Below are positions 33,852-42,236 of a DNA stretch of 64,000 nucleotides, piece after piece. A program made the translations under genes and the position numbers. The notes below the pieces were generated by a model. It did not search any database. It saw only the letters and a program-made list of their open reading frames with translations, and was not told where the DNA came from. The first letter of the stretch is position 1; each line of letters begins with the position of its first letter. Origin of the DNA: Lewinellaceae bacterium (GTDB taxonomy: Bacteria > Bacteroidota > Bacteroidia > Chitinophagales > Saprospiraceae); contig JACJYC010000010.1 of NCBI GenBank assembly GCA_020636325.1, positions 1 to 64,000 of the forward strand, in the 5' to 3' direction.

Positions 33852-34616
33852 ATGCAGCCTTACATGAAACTGATCATCGCATTTGCCGGCGCGTGCAGCC
33901 TTTTGCTCCTGGGATGTACCGGCAACCAACCGGCAACGCCCTCCAGCCGGGAATTGCCGGAAGTCTACACCCGCCGCCCCGACCTGAAACCCGACCGCTA
34001 CAATGTCGCTTTCCTGATCATGAACGGCGTGTACAATACCGAACTCACCGCGCCGTATGATATCTTTCAGCACACCGTCTTCCGTGACAGCATCAAGGCC
34101 ATGAACGTCTTTCTGGTGGCCGATACCCGGGAACCCGTCACCACTTTTGAAGGCATCCGGCTGCTGCCCGATTTCGATTACACCGCCGACAGTCTGCCCC
34201 CCATTGACATCCTCGTAGTGCCCAGCGCCGAGCACCACCTGGACACCGACCTGGAAAACGAAGCGCTTATCCGGTTCGTGCGCGAAACCGGGGAAAAAGC
34301 CCGGTTCGTCACCTCCCACTGCGACGGCGCATTCGTATTGGCCAAAGCCGGTTTGCTGGACCACGCAGTCTGTACCACCTTCCCGAGCGACGTCGAGCGG
34401 ATGCGCGAAATGTTCCCCCAACTGGATGTACGGGAAAACGTGTTGTTTGTACACGACGGCAAGTTCATCACCTCGGCCGGGGGCGCCAGATCGTTCGAAG
34501 CGGCGCTGTACCTGACCGAAACGTTATACGGTGCTGAAGTGGCCAGAAGGCTCGCCCAGGGCCTGGTCATCGACTGGAACCTCGATAAAGTCCCACACCT
34601 GCAAATTGAAAAATAA
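33852..34616 (+). CDS. DJ-1/PfpI-like lipoprotein
   Basis: 254 aa. Lipobox SLLLLGC at about residue 22-24, so membrane-anchored. The rest is a DJ-1/PfpI domain: YNVAFLIMNGVYNTELTAPYDIF, then IDILVVPSAEHHLDTD, and TSHCDGAFVLAKAGLL with the nucleophile-elbow Cys (about 155). This resembles the GATase1-like N-terminal domain of AraC-type regulators such as FtrA, but without the DNA-binding part. Export as a lipoprotein is unusual for this fold. Starts 17 nt after the S41 gene. Function unknown. Confidence 0.87.
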   Translation: MQPYMKLIIAFAGACSLLLLGCTGNQPATPSSRELPEVYTRRPDLKPDRYNVAFLIMNGVYNTELTAPYDIFQHTVFRDSIKAMNVFLVADTREPVTTFEGIRLLPDFDYTADSLPPIDILVVPSAEHHLDTDLENEALIRFVRETGEKARFVTSHCDGAFVLAKAGLLDHAVCTTFPSDVERMREMFPQLDVRENVLFVHDGKFITSAGGARSFEAALYLTETLYGAEVARRLAQGLVIDWNLDKVPHLQIEK

Positions 34617-34620
34617 ATTC

Positions 34621-34680
34621 CCTCTCATTCTCTCACCTCTCTCACCCTCTCACCTCTCTCACCCCCTCACCCTCTCCAAA
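34621..34680. repeat. CTCTCACC microsatellite at the 3' end of the first RND gene
   Basis: Units CTCTCACC/CTCTCACCTCT. On the minus strand it encodes the last residues (ERVRG) and stop of the RND permease. Same family as 12520-12624. Confidence 0.85.
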
Positions 34681-37600
34681 AACGCCGGCGTTATCCAGCT
34701 CACCACCACCAGCGACCACCCCAGTCCGCCGATCGAACCCGCAGCCAGCGAAAACCAGAACACCTCCAGATCGCCCTGCAACATGAACGGGATCAACCCC
34801 AGCGCCGTGGTCAGCAGAGACATCAGGATGGGTACGATCTTGTGCCGCCACGCCTTCAGGTATAAGGCCGCCGACGGCCTGTGCGGCTGCCGCGCCCGGT
34901 ACCGGTTATAATCGCTCAGGATCAGGATCAGGTTGTTCACAGACAGGCCGCTTACCAGGATGAAGGACGTATATCCGCCCTGATCGAAATAAAACCCGCC
35001 CAGGTAGAAGGTCAGGAAGATGCCGATGAACGACATCGGGATGAGCAGCAGGATCAGGAAGGATTGGCGCAGCGATTCGAAATGGATGGCGCAGATGAAA
35101 AAGATCAACCCCATCACCAGGCCCATCAGCCAGTACATGCGCTTCCGTTCACGGCCGAAATTCCAGCCTTTAAGCTGTTGTAGCGTATACCCGAGGGGCA
35201 TCTCCTTCCGCATTTCCGCCATGCATTCTTCCAGGTATTTAGCCCCGAAGCGGTAGGATCCCGTGTATTCAAAAGCGATGGTGCGGATATATTGCTGATC
35301 CTCCTTGTACAGGCCCGCGCTGATCTTTTCCTTGGTCAGCTCCGCGACATTGGTCATAGAGATCCGGACACTGTCCTGGCGGCGCGGCAGGTTTTCCAGG
35401 ATCCATTTGTCGTTCTGCGCCAGGTTACGATCGGCTACGCGTATGGGCACGCCGTCGGGTAACCGGCCGCCGTATTGCCCGTTTTGGTCGAAGGATTCCA
35501 ACAGACCTGCTACGCGGGGCAGCGAGATGCCCGCCAGGGCCATTTTCGGCCTGTTCAGGCGCAGATTGTAGGCATAACGGTCCTTTTCCCAGAAATTGAC
35601 ATTGGCCTCCGTGTTGACCTCCTGAATGCGCGGATGGGCCAGCAGTTTTTCGGCAAACCGTACGGCCTGGCGCTGCAGTTCGTCGCGGTTGTAGCCGTAG
35701 AGGTTCACCCGGAAGCTGGGCGTTCCCTGGCCCGTTTCGTTGCTGAAGGACTGCCCTACCCCGTACACATTCCATTTGGCGCCGCCCAGGTTGGTGCTGT
35801 AGGCTACGACCCGGTTTTTGAGGATATACGGAAAAGAAAGCTCGTACGCCTTGTTGAAACGGACGGTAACCTGCCCGAAATCGCCGCCGTAGACCTGCGA
35901 AACGTATTGGCGGATCTCCCGGTCGTATTGCCCCAGGTAAGTTTCCAGTTTCCGGATCAGGTCGTCCATTTGCTCGGGGGTTCCGCCGGGCGGCAGGCTG
36001 GCCTGCACGTACAGCACGGTCTCTTCGGGTTGCCGGTATCCGCCGCCCTCATACACGTACCAGGCGAACAGGCGAAGGCTGCCGCCCAGTACGCGGTTCA
36101 CGACCGGCTTGGCGTTTTCCACATACCAGTCGGAGCCCAGCGTCCTGTTGTACCAATCCCAGCCTTCCACTTTGTTGGGCAGCAAAAATACCGGCAGGCC
36201 GAACGCCAGCACGGCGGCGGTGATGGTGAGCCACCGGTGTCGCTGAAAAAAGGTGAGGAAAGCCAGATAGCGCCGGTTCCAGCGCACAGCGCGCCTGGAT
36301 GCCGGGCGTACGCGATCGTCGGGGCGGGTTTGGAGCCCCAGTTTACCCATCAGCACGGGAATGAGCCAATAGGCCGTCGCGAGCGATGCCGCCAGGTTGA
36401 TGATCATGACCTTGCCGAAATCCTCCAGGTTGCGCCGCCATTCATCCGGCAGGTAGAAGATGACCACCAGGGCCGCGATGGTGGTGAGGGTACTGGAAAC
36501 CAGTGCGGGAAAAACCTTCCGGTTGCGATGGCTGCGCCAGTGGTGCGCCATCACGATCGCGTTGTCGATGATGATGCCGAAAGAGACCGTTATGCCCGCA
36601 AGTCCGTACAGGTGCAACCGGACACCGGCCCCGTAATACAGCAAAAAAGCCAGCCCCAGGTTCACGACCAGCGCCAGACTGATGAGCAGCAAGTATCGCC
36701 AGGATCGGTAGGCCATCAGCACAAAAAACAAGAGAATACCCATGGATAACAAGGTCCGGTCGCGGATCTTGTGCAGTTCTGCCGCCATATATTCCGTCGC
36801 GTCGTCGTCGAGGTACAAACTGCACCCGGCGGGCAATTCTGAAGCGGCTACCCGCGCGCGCATCGTTCTGGCCAGCCGGATGGTATTCACCCCTTCTTCC
36901 GGATAGAACAACAACCGGACACTGTTCCGGCCGTTCACGCGGTAATAGGTCTGCGGCCGCTGGTCCTGAAAACTCGCTTCCGCCACATCTCCCAGCCTGA
37001 TGATCCGCCCGCCCGCCTCCTTCAAAGGGATCATCCGCCAATTTACCCCATCTGCCTCACCCCCTCTCACCCTCTCACCCCCTCTCAACCGCACCTGAAA
37101 AGTCCGTTCTCCCGCTCTCGCCAGTCCCAGGTCCGCATTTTGGAAATAATCGTTGATCGCCCGGCGAATATCATCCGGGGTCAGCCCAAGGTCTTCCAGC
37201 CGCAGGCGGTCATAGCGCAGCAGCCATTCCTTTTGGGCGCCGCCCGTGGTTTCGATGTTGTAGACCCCCTCGTTGAGGGCCAGTTGGGGCGCCAGCGTTT
37301 CGGAGGCGTATCGGTAAAGTTCCGCCAGGTCTTCATTGCCGCTGAGGGTATAAGTGAGCATGGGCCGGTCGGAGACCCGGTCGTCTTCGGGATCGTAAAG
37401 GCTGATGAACGGATAGCCGGCGCCTTCCGGAAAATCGGCGTACACCTGCCGGATGCGGGAAGCGATCTCGAACCTGAGGAGATCGGGGTCGCTTTTTTTA
37501 TCCAGTTGGAGGGTGATGCGCCCTGAGCCCGTCCGGGAGACGGAGCTGATTTTTTGTACGCCTTCCACCAGGGCGAAGGCGCCTTCCAGAGGAGTGGTGA

Positions 37601-37763
37601 TTTCCCGTTCTATCAATTCGGGGGCCGCGTCGGGCCAGGCATAGCTGACGGCGAGGCTGGCCTTATCGGGCGGCGGCAGAAAATCGAGCGAGAGACGGGG
37701 CGCCAACCCCAACCCGATCAGGGACAATACGGCAAAGGCGATCAGGGTCCGGAAAGGGGACAT
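34659..37763 (-). CDS. RND-superfamily efflux permease (first)
   Basis: 1034 aa, full length for the HAE/heavy-metal type. Membrane segment 1 is at residues 7-25, followed by the large porter domain. FGIIIDNAIVMAHH gives the TM4 proton-relay Asp. The second half repeats the layout, ending in TM segments with GLSVNNLILILSDYNR and WSLVVVSWITP. Uses proton influx to move substrates out with an adaptor and TolC-type channel. The microsatellite at 37056-37090 adds GGERVRGGEADG-like residues after FQVRLR in frame, and another forms the C-terminus. No adaptor gene on its own strand; the nearest is at 40074, on the other strand. Confidence 0.93.
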   Translation of the reverse strand: MSPFRTLIAFAVLSLIGLGLAPRLSLDFLPPPDKASLAVSYAWPDAAPELIEREITTPLEGAFALVEGVQKISSVSRTGSGRITLQLDKKSDPDLLRFEIASRIRQVYADFPEGAGYPFISLYDPEDDRVSDRPMLTYTLSGNEDLAELYRYASETLAPQLALNEGVYNIETTGGAQKEWLLRYDRLRLEDLGLTPDDIRRAINDYFQNADLGLARAGERTFQVRLRGGERVRGGEADGVNWRMIPLKEAGGRIIRLGDVAEASFQDQRPQTYYRVNGRNSVRLLFYPEEGVNTIRLARTMRARVAASELPAGCSLYLDDDATEYMAAELHKIRDRTLLSMGILLFFVLMAYRSWRYLLLISLALVVNLGLAFLLYYGAGVRLHLYGLAGITVSFGIIIDNAIVMAHHWRSHRNRKVFPALVSSTLTTIAALVVIFYLPDEWRRNLEDFGKVMIINLAASLATAYWLIPVLMGKLGLQTRPDDRVRPASRRAVRWNRRYLAFLTFFQRHRWLTITAAVLAFGLPVFLLPNKVEGWDWYNRTLGSDWYVENAKPVVNRVLGGSLRLFAWYVYEGGGYRQPEETVLYVQASLPPGGTPEQMDDLIRKLETYLGQYDREIRQYVSQVYGGDFGQVTVRFNKAYELSFPYILKNRVVAYSTNLGGAKWNVYGVGQSFSNETGQGTPSFRVNLYGYNRDELQRQAVRFAEKLLAHPRIQEVNTEANVNFWEKDRYAYNLRLNRPKMALAGISLPRVAGLLESFDQNGQYGGRLPDGVPIRVADRNLAQNDKWILENLPRRQDSVRISMTNVAELTKEKISAGLYKEDQQYIRTIAFEYTGSYRFGAKYLEECMAEMRKEMPLGYTLQQLKGWNFGRERKRMYWLMGLVMGLIFFICAIHFESLRQSFLILLLIPMSFIGIFLTFYLGGFYFDQGGYTSFILVSGLSVNNLILILSDYNRYRARQPHRPSAALYLKAWRHKIVPILMSLLTTALGLIPFMLQGDLEVFWFSLAAGSIGGLGWSLVVVSWITPAFLERVRG
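37056..37090. repeat. CTCTCACCC microsatellite inside the first RND gene
   Basis: In-frame insertion of the GGGTGAGAGG-type repeat into the porter domain coding region. Third copy of the family in the window. Confidence 0.8.
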
Positions 37764-38027
37764 GGCTTAGCATTATGAATTTCAAATGTAGTGAAAAATC
37801 GGGTGAAAGAACGATTTACCCGGATATTGAATTGTTAGGAAAATCCCCGGGGGGCTGTCCTTATTGCAGTTTATGATGATTAAGGATCTACAACTTTGTC
37901 CAACTTTGTCCAACTTTAGTAGTTGATTAATATTTGGGCTTAAATTAATTTTGCTTTAAGCATATGGCCTTCGCTTAAGGGATTGCTGAAAACCTTAAAT
38001 AGAGTAACCATTTAAAAAATTAGCCTT

Positions 38028-38066
38028 ATGAAAAATTGGCGCCAAACCCCTAATACATTACCTTAG
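38028..38066 (+). CDS. Twelve-codon mini-ORF before a stem-loop and DUF4221 gene
   Basis: ATG AAA AAT TGG ... CCT TAG encodes MKNWRQTPNTLP. Its stop lies in the first bases of the stem-loop at 38062-38115. On its own it is too short to be convincing. It is listed because its position (short ORF, stem-loop, DUF4221 lipoprotein) repeats that of the Cys-rich peptide at 41865. It may be a leader peptide or the stump of a peptide gene. Confidence 0.25.
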   Translation: MKNWRQTPNTLP

Positions 38067-38115
38067 AGTTTGTTTGGATTTTTGACGTAGCATCAAAATC
38101 TAAACAAACTCTAAG
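38062..38115. terminator. Long stem-loop upstream of the first DUF4221 gene
   Basis: About 24-bp nearly perfect arms (CTTAGAGTTTGTTT.GATTTT.GA and its complement) around a 6-nt loop, 18 nt before the ATG at 38134. It could be an attenuator inside an operon or a small palindromic mobile element. Confidence 0.6.
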
Positions 38116-38133
38116 TCCCAAAAATAAAACCCA

Positions 38134-39321
38134 ATGTTAAAAAACCATAAGATCAATTTATTTTTATTGCTGTTATGCTATGCTTGTAACAACTATTCCG
38201 ATGTCAGCAACCTGTCTCAACAGGCATTCCCACACGGAAAATTCCAATTAGATTCCCTTTCAACGTTTACCATTCCTATTGATAAAGAAACCCCATTTGA
38301 AGTCCACTCCCTGAATTATTTTTCATATGAGGGGGGGAAATTCCTGGCTTTCCTGAACACAATGAACAACAGTGTTTATTTGTACAATTATGAACTCCGG
38401 GAGTTGATAAAAAAAATCCCACTGCAAGCGGAAGGCCCTGACGGAGTGGGAGATCAGACTGAAAACAATGGTTTTTTCATGGACACTCCTGAACATTTCT
38501 ACCTATTGAATTCGAGAAGGGACATCCTATTTAATATTGACGATCAGGGAAAAATTCTTGAATCCCTGAATCTTCGTTCAGGAAAAGAGTTTGAGGAATA
38601 TGATCTCCAGCCCTTTACCGAAAACGGCCATCCCATCATCCGAGCAGGTAATAGCCTTGTAATTCCCGGTCGTTTCGGCAATTTTGCAGCAATTCGGGAT
38701 TTTAATGAATTACCGGCCTTACTTTTCGTAAAAATTGAACCGCTCTCAAATCCCGTTTGGAGAGGCAGAATGCCTGATTTTTTCAACCAGAACTTTTACA
38801 GTCTCCATAATTATTCCTACGAACCTACGTATTGTCTGGATTTTGACGAAAAGAATCTGCTTGTCGCCTGGCCAGTCAGTGCTGATATCTATTCTTTGAG
38901 CAACAACCAAATATCACTCTCCGGAGCGCCGGTTTCGCCGGGTGTAGGCCCGCTGACAAATCCGATGTCAAATGATTTCTCTGATTATCACAAACCTGTA
39001 AGTGATTTTTTGCCGCACGACAAATACACCATTACAACGGATTGTTATCACAAACTCATCCGGCTCAACCATAATTTTATCCTGCGGGAAGTTTTCGACA
39101 GACCAGGAGCGGAGAATTTCAATAAACGGAAATATATGCCGAAAAGCAGTTTCATGATCATTAACAACCATTTTGACAATATGGGTGAAACAACGTTATC
39201 GGGCGGTCATCGATTTAATATTTATTTTACCAACGAGAAAGGTCTTCATATTGCGCGGGAAACTGAAAATGAGAACAGCCTGAGTTTTACCATTTATCAG
39301 GTATCTGAATTGCAAAAATAA
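38134..39321 (+). CDS. DUF4221 family lipoprotein (propeller-like)
   Basis: 395 aa. Lipoprotein signal with lipobox-like LCYAC (Cys about 17). The rest has repeated beta-strand patterns and the family features: SLNYFSYEGGKFLAFLN near residue 55, the middle IPLQAEGPDGVG, and a late ITTDCYHKLIRLNHNF. DUF4221 proteins are Bacteroidota lipoproteins predicted as beta-propellers and often accompany short exported peptides; none has a known activity. It is a paralogue of the gene at 42237 and AT-richer than the RND genes around it. Confidence 0.78.
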   Translation: MLKNHKINLFLLLLCYACNNYSDVSNLSQQAFPHGKFQLDSLSTFTIPIDKETPFEVHSLNYFSYEGGKFLAFLNTMNNSVYLYNYELRELIKKIPLQAEGPDGVGDQTENNGFFMDTPEHFYLLNSRRDILFNIDDQGKILESLNLRSGKEFEEYDLQPFTENGHPIIRAGNSLVIPGRFGNFAAIRDFNELPALLFVKIEPLSNPVWRGRMPDFFNQNFYSLHNYSYEPTYCLDFDEKNLLVAWPVSADIYSLSNNQISLSGAPVSPGVGPLTNPMSNDFSDYHKPVSDFLPHDKYTITTDCYHKLIRLNHNFILREVFDRPGAENFNKRKYMPKSSFMIINNHFDNMGETTLSGGHRFNIYFTNEKGLHIARETENENSLSFTIYQVSELQK

Positions 39322-39643
39322 ACCATATTCACATAGCCATAGATTGACTATTAATAAAAACGCTCTTGAGTAAGCCCCCTTTCAAACCAATATTTCTCCT
39401 ACTCTTTCCGGCACTTGTATTCGTTCAAGGCAGCCGTCCATCAGAATTTGCCGGATTGCTAAACCCCGGGGGCCTGTTGCATTTTTCTCAAAAATCAACT
39501 ATATTTACCTTCATTATACAAAGCATATTCACTCAGATCCTCATCCGGCACTAATTTCCACCTTTTTAAAAACAATACATTTGCTGTGTCATAACAGACC
39601 ATGATCGGTGTAATTATATTCAATTCATACAACCCTGCGCCCT

Positions 39644-39886
39644 ATGCAAACGCCCAATCTCTTATGCAAAACCCGTCAACAAATCGCCGGCGAGTACGGC
39701 ATCTCAACCCGTACCCTGAACCGCTGGCTTGAAAAACATCGGATCAATATTCCTTACCGCCTGATCCGGCCTGAAGAACAATTCGCCATTTATTCATTGA
39801 TCGGTTGGCCCGACGGGGTGGAACGGGAACAATTTCGGAGGCACAGGCGCAAGGCAGACCCGGCGCCGGCGAAACGCCTGCCTTAG
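39644..39886 (+). CDS. Small HTH protein
   Basis: 80 aa. KTRQQIAGEYGISTRTLNRWLEKHRI is a plain helix-turn-helix, followed by IPYRLIRPEEQFAIYSLIGWP. A paralogue lies at 41222 (KTREELARELGMSYSTLWRRI, then YPRRLLSPREVEEIKSALGF). The two genes flank the RND adaptor. Probably a DNA-binding regulator or a resolvase/transposase accessory; it has no other domain. An upstream 300-bp gap (39322-39643) has no convincing gene. Confidence 0.7.
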   Translation: MQTPNLLCKTRQQIAGEYGISTRTLNRWLEKHRINIPYRLIRPEEQFAIYSLIGWPDGVEREQFRRHRRKADPAPAKRLP

Positions 39887-40073
39887 ACCCTGTTTTGGCG
39901 CCTTCGCTGCACCCCTGATTTTCATTGTAAATCAAACTGCATGCTACCGGACAAAACGAGCAAAGGAACAACTAAAAAAGTGCGAAAAAGAGCAAAGGCA
40001 TTGCCTTTCGCGCGCTCGGTATCTGCTGCCCCTTTTGCAAGAATGTCTGGTAGTGTGATCAAACTGACACCAC

Positions 40074-41168
40074 ATGCGTTCCAAAACAGCCACGCTTCTG
40101 CTGGTTGCACTTCTGGCTTCCGGCTGCGGTAATACGCCAGATCCTGAAGCTGCTGAAACCCAATCCGCCCCGGTTGCCAAAGCCGCCGAAACACCCGTTG
40201 AGGTCAAGGTCGTAAAACTGGAAAGAACAGCCTTCCCTTTCCGCACCTTTTCCTCCGGCAAGCTGGAAGCCGCCCGGCAAGTGACCTTGAAGGCCGCGGC
40301 AGGCGGCCTGATCACGGAGATCGCCCTGCGCGAAGGCGCGGCAGTGAAAAAGGGTCAGGTGTTGCTCCGCCTCGACGACCGGGCACTGCACCTCAATCTC
40401 GAACAGGCTCAGCTCTCCCTCAAAGAAGCAACCCTCAACAAAAATGACAAACTGCTTGTCTACGGCGGGGTGTACGGCGTTGACACCTCCGTTAACGCCA
40501 AAAAACTCGACCAGATCCTCGTGGAAACGGGCTACTACCGCGCCCAACAGGCGATCGAGCGGGCCGAACTGGAACTGAAGGATGCCGTCCTGTACGCCCC
40601 CTTCGACGGGGTGGTGGCCGGGCTCAAGGTGCAGCGCCACCAGCAGGTCGCCCCCGGGGAAGAGATCGCCCGGCTGATCGATCCCGGCAGTTATGAGGCC
40701 GTTTTCCCGTTGCTCGAACAAGAAGCTGTACAGGTCAGACCCGGCCAGCGGGTACGCGTGATCCCTTCCGCCATGCCCGACCGCGAACTCACGGCGGAGG
40801 TGACCAGCCTCGACCCCGTGGTGAACGACCAGGGGCTCATCACCGTGCGGGCCGGGCTCAGGGGCGCCGGCGGGATGGCCCTGTTTGAGAGCATGAAGGT
40901 GGAAGCCGTCCTCGAACGAAGCCTGCCCGGGCAACTGGTAGTACCCCGCTCTGCGGTGGTCCTGCGCTCAGGCCGGGAAGTGGTTTTCACTTACGACGAA
41001 AAAAGCGGGCTGGCCAAGTGGAACTACGTCAAGGTCAGCTACCGCAACGACGATTCCGCCGCCATAGCCGAAGGCCTCGAACCCGGCATGGCTGTCATCT
41101 GGGACGGCAACCTGAACCTGGACCACGATGCGGTGGTGAGGCCGGATTCGGGCGTGAAACGTGAATAA
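40074..41168 (+). CDS. RND efflux periplasmic adaptor lipoprotein (membrane fusion protein)
   Basis: 364 aa. Lipobox LLASGC at about residue 14-19. Half-lipoyl motif KAAAGGLITEIALREGAAVKKGQ (about 76-98), a short helical hairpin, then APFDGVVAGLKVQRHQQVAPGE closing the lipoyl domain, a beta-barrel and a C-terminal membrane-proximal domain. It bridges an RND permease to an outer-membrane channel. Usually the permease follows directly. Here the nearest plus-strand permease is 4.3 kb downstream (45503), with an AT-richer block in between. Confidence 0.92.
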   Translation: MRSKTATLLLVALLASGCGNTPDPEAAETQSAPVAKAAETPVEVKVVKLERTAFPFRTFSSGKLEAARQVTLKAAAGGLITEIALREGAAVKKGQVLLRLDDRALHLNLEQAQLSLKEATLNKNDKLLVYGGVYGVDTSVNAKKLDQILVETGYYRAQQAIERAELELKDAVLYAPFDGVVAGLKVQRHQQVAPGEEIARLIDPGSYEAVFPLLEQEAVQVRPGQRVRVIPSAMPDRELTAEVTSLDPVVNDQGLITVRAGLRGAGGMALFESMKVEAVLERSLPGQLVVPRSAVVLRSGREVVFTYDEKSGLAKWNYVKVSYRNDDSAAIAEGLEPGMAVIWDGNLNLDHDAVVRPDSGVKRE

Positions 41169-41221
41169 CGCTACACGCCACCATGCGCTTTTCATAAACC
41201 CTGCAATTAAAAACCCAGTCA

Positions 41222-41440
41222 ATGTCAAACAAACCCGAGCACCTCAACCACACCGCAAAAACGCGGGAAGAACTGGCCCGCGAATTGGGTATGAGTTATT
41301 CCACCCTATGGCGACGGATCAGGGAATCCGGCCGGCATTATCCCCGCCGTTTGTTATCCCCACGGGAAGTTGAAGAGATCAAATCCGCATTGGGATTTTC
41401 TCCCCCCCCCGAATATGACAATACGGAAACAGAAGCGTAA
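41222..41440 (+). CDS. Small HTH protein, paralogue of 39644
   Basis: 72 aa. The helix-turn-helix KTREELARELGMSYSTLWRRI aligns without gaps to the protein at 39644, and the following 20 residues (YPRRLLSPREVEEIKS) also align. Probably DNA-binding. Starts 53 nt after the adaptor gene, so may be co-transcribed with it. Confidence 0.72.
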   Translation: MSNKPEHLNHTAKTREELARELGMSYSTLWRRIRESGRHYPRRLLSPREVEEIKSALGFSPPPEYDNTETEA

Positions 41441-41570
41441 ATAAGCCGATCTCTATTTCCCAGAGGCGTAAACAGGGCGATGAAAGAAATTGAAAGATGT
41501 TGAAAGGAAATGAAAGGTGTCTTGTTTTTTTATTACTCAAGGAGGTTTTAACTTTGAATTAATTACTAAT

Positions 41571-41770
41571 GGCGCGAAACTGCTGTGGTGTTTAGATTTC
41601 GCGCCACTAGTGGCACGAAATTTAAGTAGCACCATAGTTTCGGGAGGCTATTTTTTCGACAGGCAAGGCGCGAGAAGGGAGCATAGCGGGACTCTGTGAC
41701 CGACGAGCAACGCAGCATGTCGGAAAAAGAGGCCGCGAAACTTGTGTGGTATCTAGATTTCGTGCCACTA
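41571..41770. repeat. Three copies of a 33-40-bp hairpin module, two direct and one inverted
   Basis: 41571-41610 and 41731-41770 are direct copies (CGCGAAACT..TGTGGT, TAGATTTCG.GCCACTAG). 41611-41643 is an inverted copy (TGGCACGAAAT, AGTTTCG). Each copy has GGCGCGAAA/TTTCGCGCC-type arms. No gene from 41441 to 41864. Confidence 0.7.
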
Positions 41771-41864
41771 GCCTGCTACCTGAATATTTCATTAATGGTT
41801 TACAAGTTCAAGATAAGCGCTTTTTCACACAAAGAAATTATATCACATTTAAACCATAACAGTA

Positions 41865-42104
41865 ATGAGAACTAAAAAATTAAAATCAGGATTACTATTA
41901 TCTTTATTATTTGCATTGGGGTTAATGCTTTTTCCCAAATTGGATGTTCGTGCTAATGGTGGAAGTGGGTCCCGATGGGAAGCGTCTTTCTGCTGGTGCG
42001 ATTATTACGACACATATTGTACCGTATGCAATTATCCATCACAGTATGGCTGCAGCGCGCCTGAACTATGTCAGTGTTGTTGGGTAAGCATCCCGGAACA
42101 ATAA
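41865..42104 (+). CDS. Cys-rich secreted peptide next to DUF4221 gene
   Basis: 79 aa. Basic start MRTKKLKSG, hydrophobic segment LLLSLLFALGLMLF, then DVRANGGSGSR. The last 40 residues hold eight Cys (CWC, YC, VC, GC, LC, QCC) plus several Tyr and Trp. The layout resembles NVEAL-type exported peptides of Bacteroidota, which also sit before DUF4221/BF3164-type lipoproteins, although the NVEAL motif itself is absent. The Cys could form disulfides, bind metal or be modified. No modifying enzyme gene is visible. A stem-loop follows at 42152-42219. Confidence 0.7.
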   Translation: MRTKKLKSGLLLSLLFALGLMLFPKLDVRANGGSGSRWEASFCWCDYYDTYCTVCNYPSQYGCSAPELCQCCWVSIPEQ

Positions 42105-42151
42105 ACGCTTCCGTTTTTGTAAAATCTTATTAAGCTTAATGTAACAAAATA

Positions 42152-42219
42152 GGGCATTCTGAAACTATGGTCATTAATGTTTAATACACTATATATTCTT
42201 CTACTTTTTCAGAATGCCC
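42152..42219 (+). terminator. Stem-loop between peptide and DUF4221 genes
   Basis: GGGCATTCTGAAA / TTTCAGAATGCCC, 13-bp perfect arms with a 42-nt loop, lying between the stop of the peptide gene and the ATG at 42237. Likely a partial terminator giving more peptide than lipoprotein message. Confidence 0.6.
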
Positions 42220-42236
42220 CATTTTCAAAGAAGGCT

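Noticed and set aside
38062..38115. Invertible promoter between inverted repeats
   Set aside because: The loop is only about 6 nt, too small to hold a promoter, and no invertase gene is nearby.
39366..39554. 62-codon hydrophobic frame starting with TTG after the first DUF4221 gene
   Set aside because: Start codon and context are poor and the hydrophobic stretch does not resemble a known peptide; kept as unproven.
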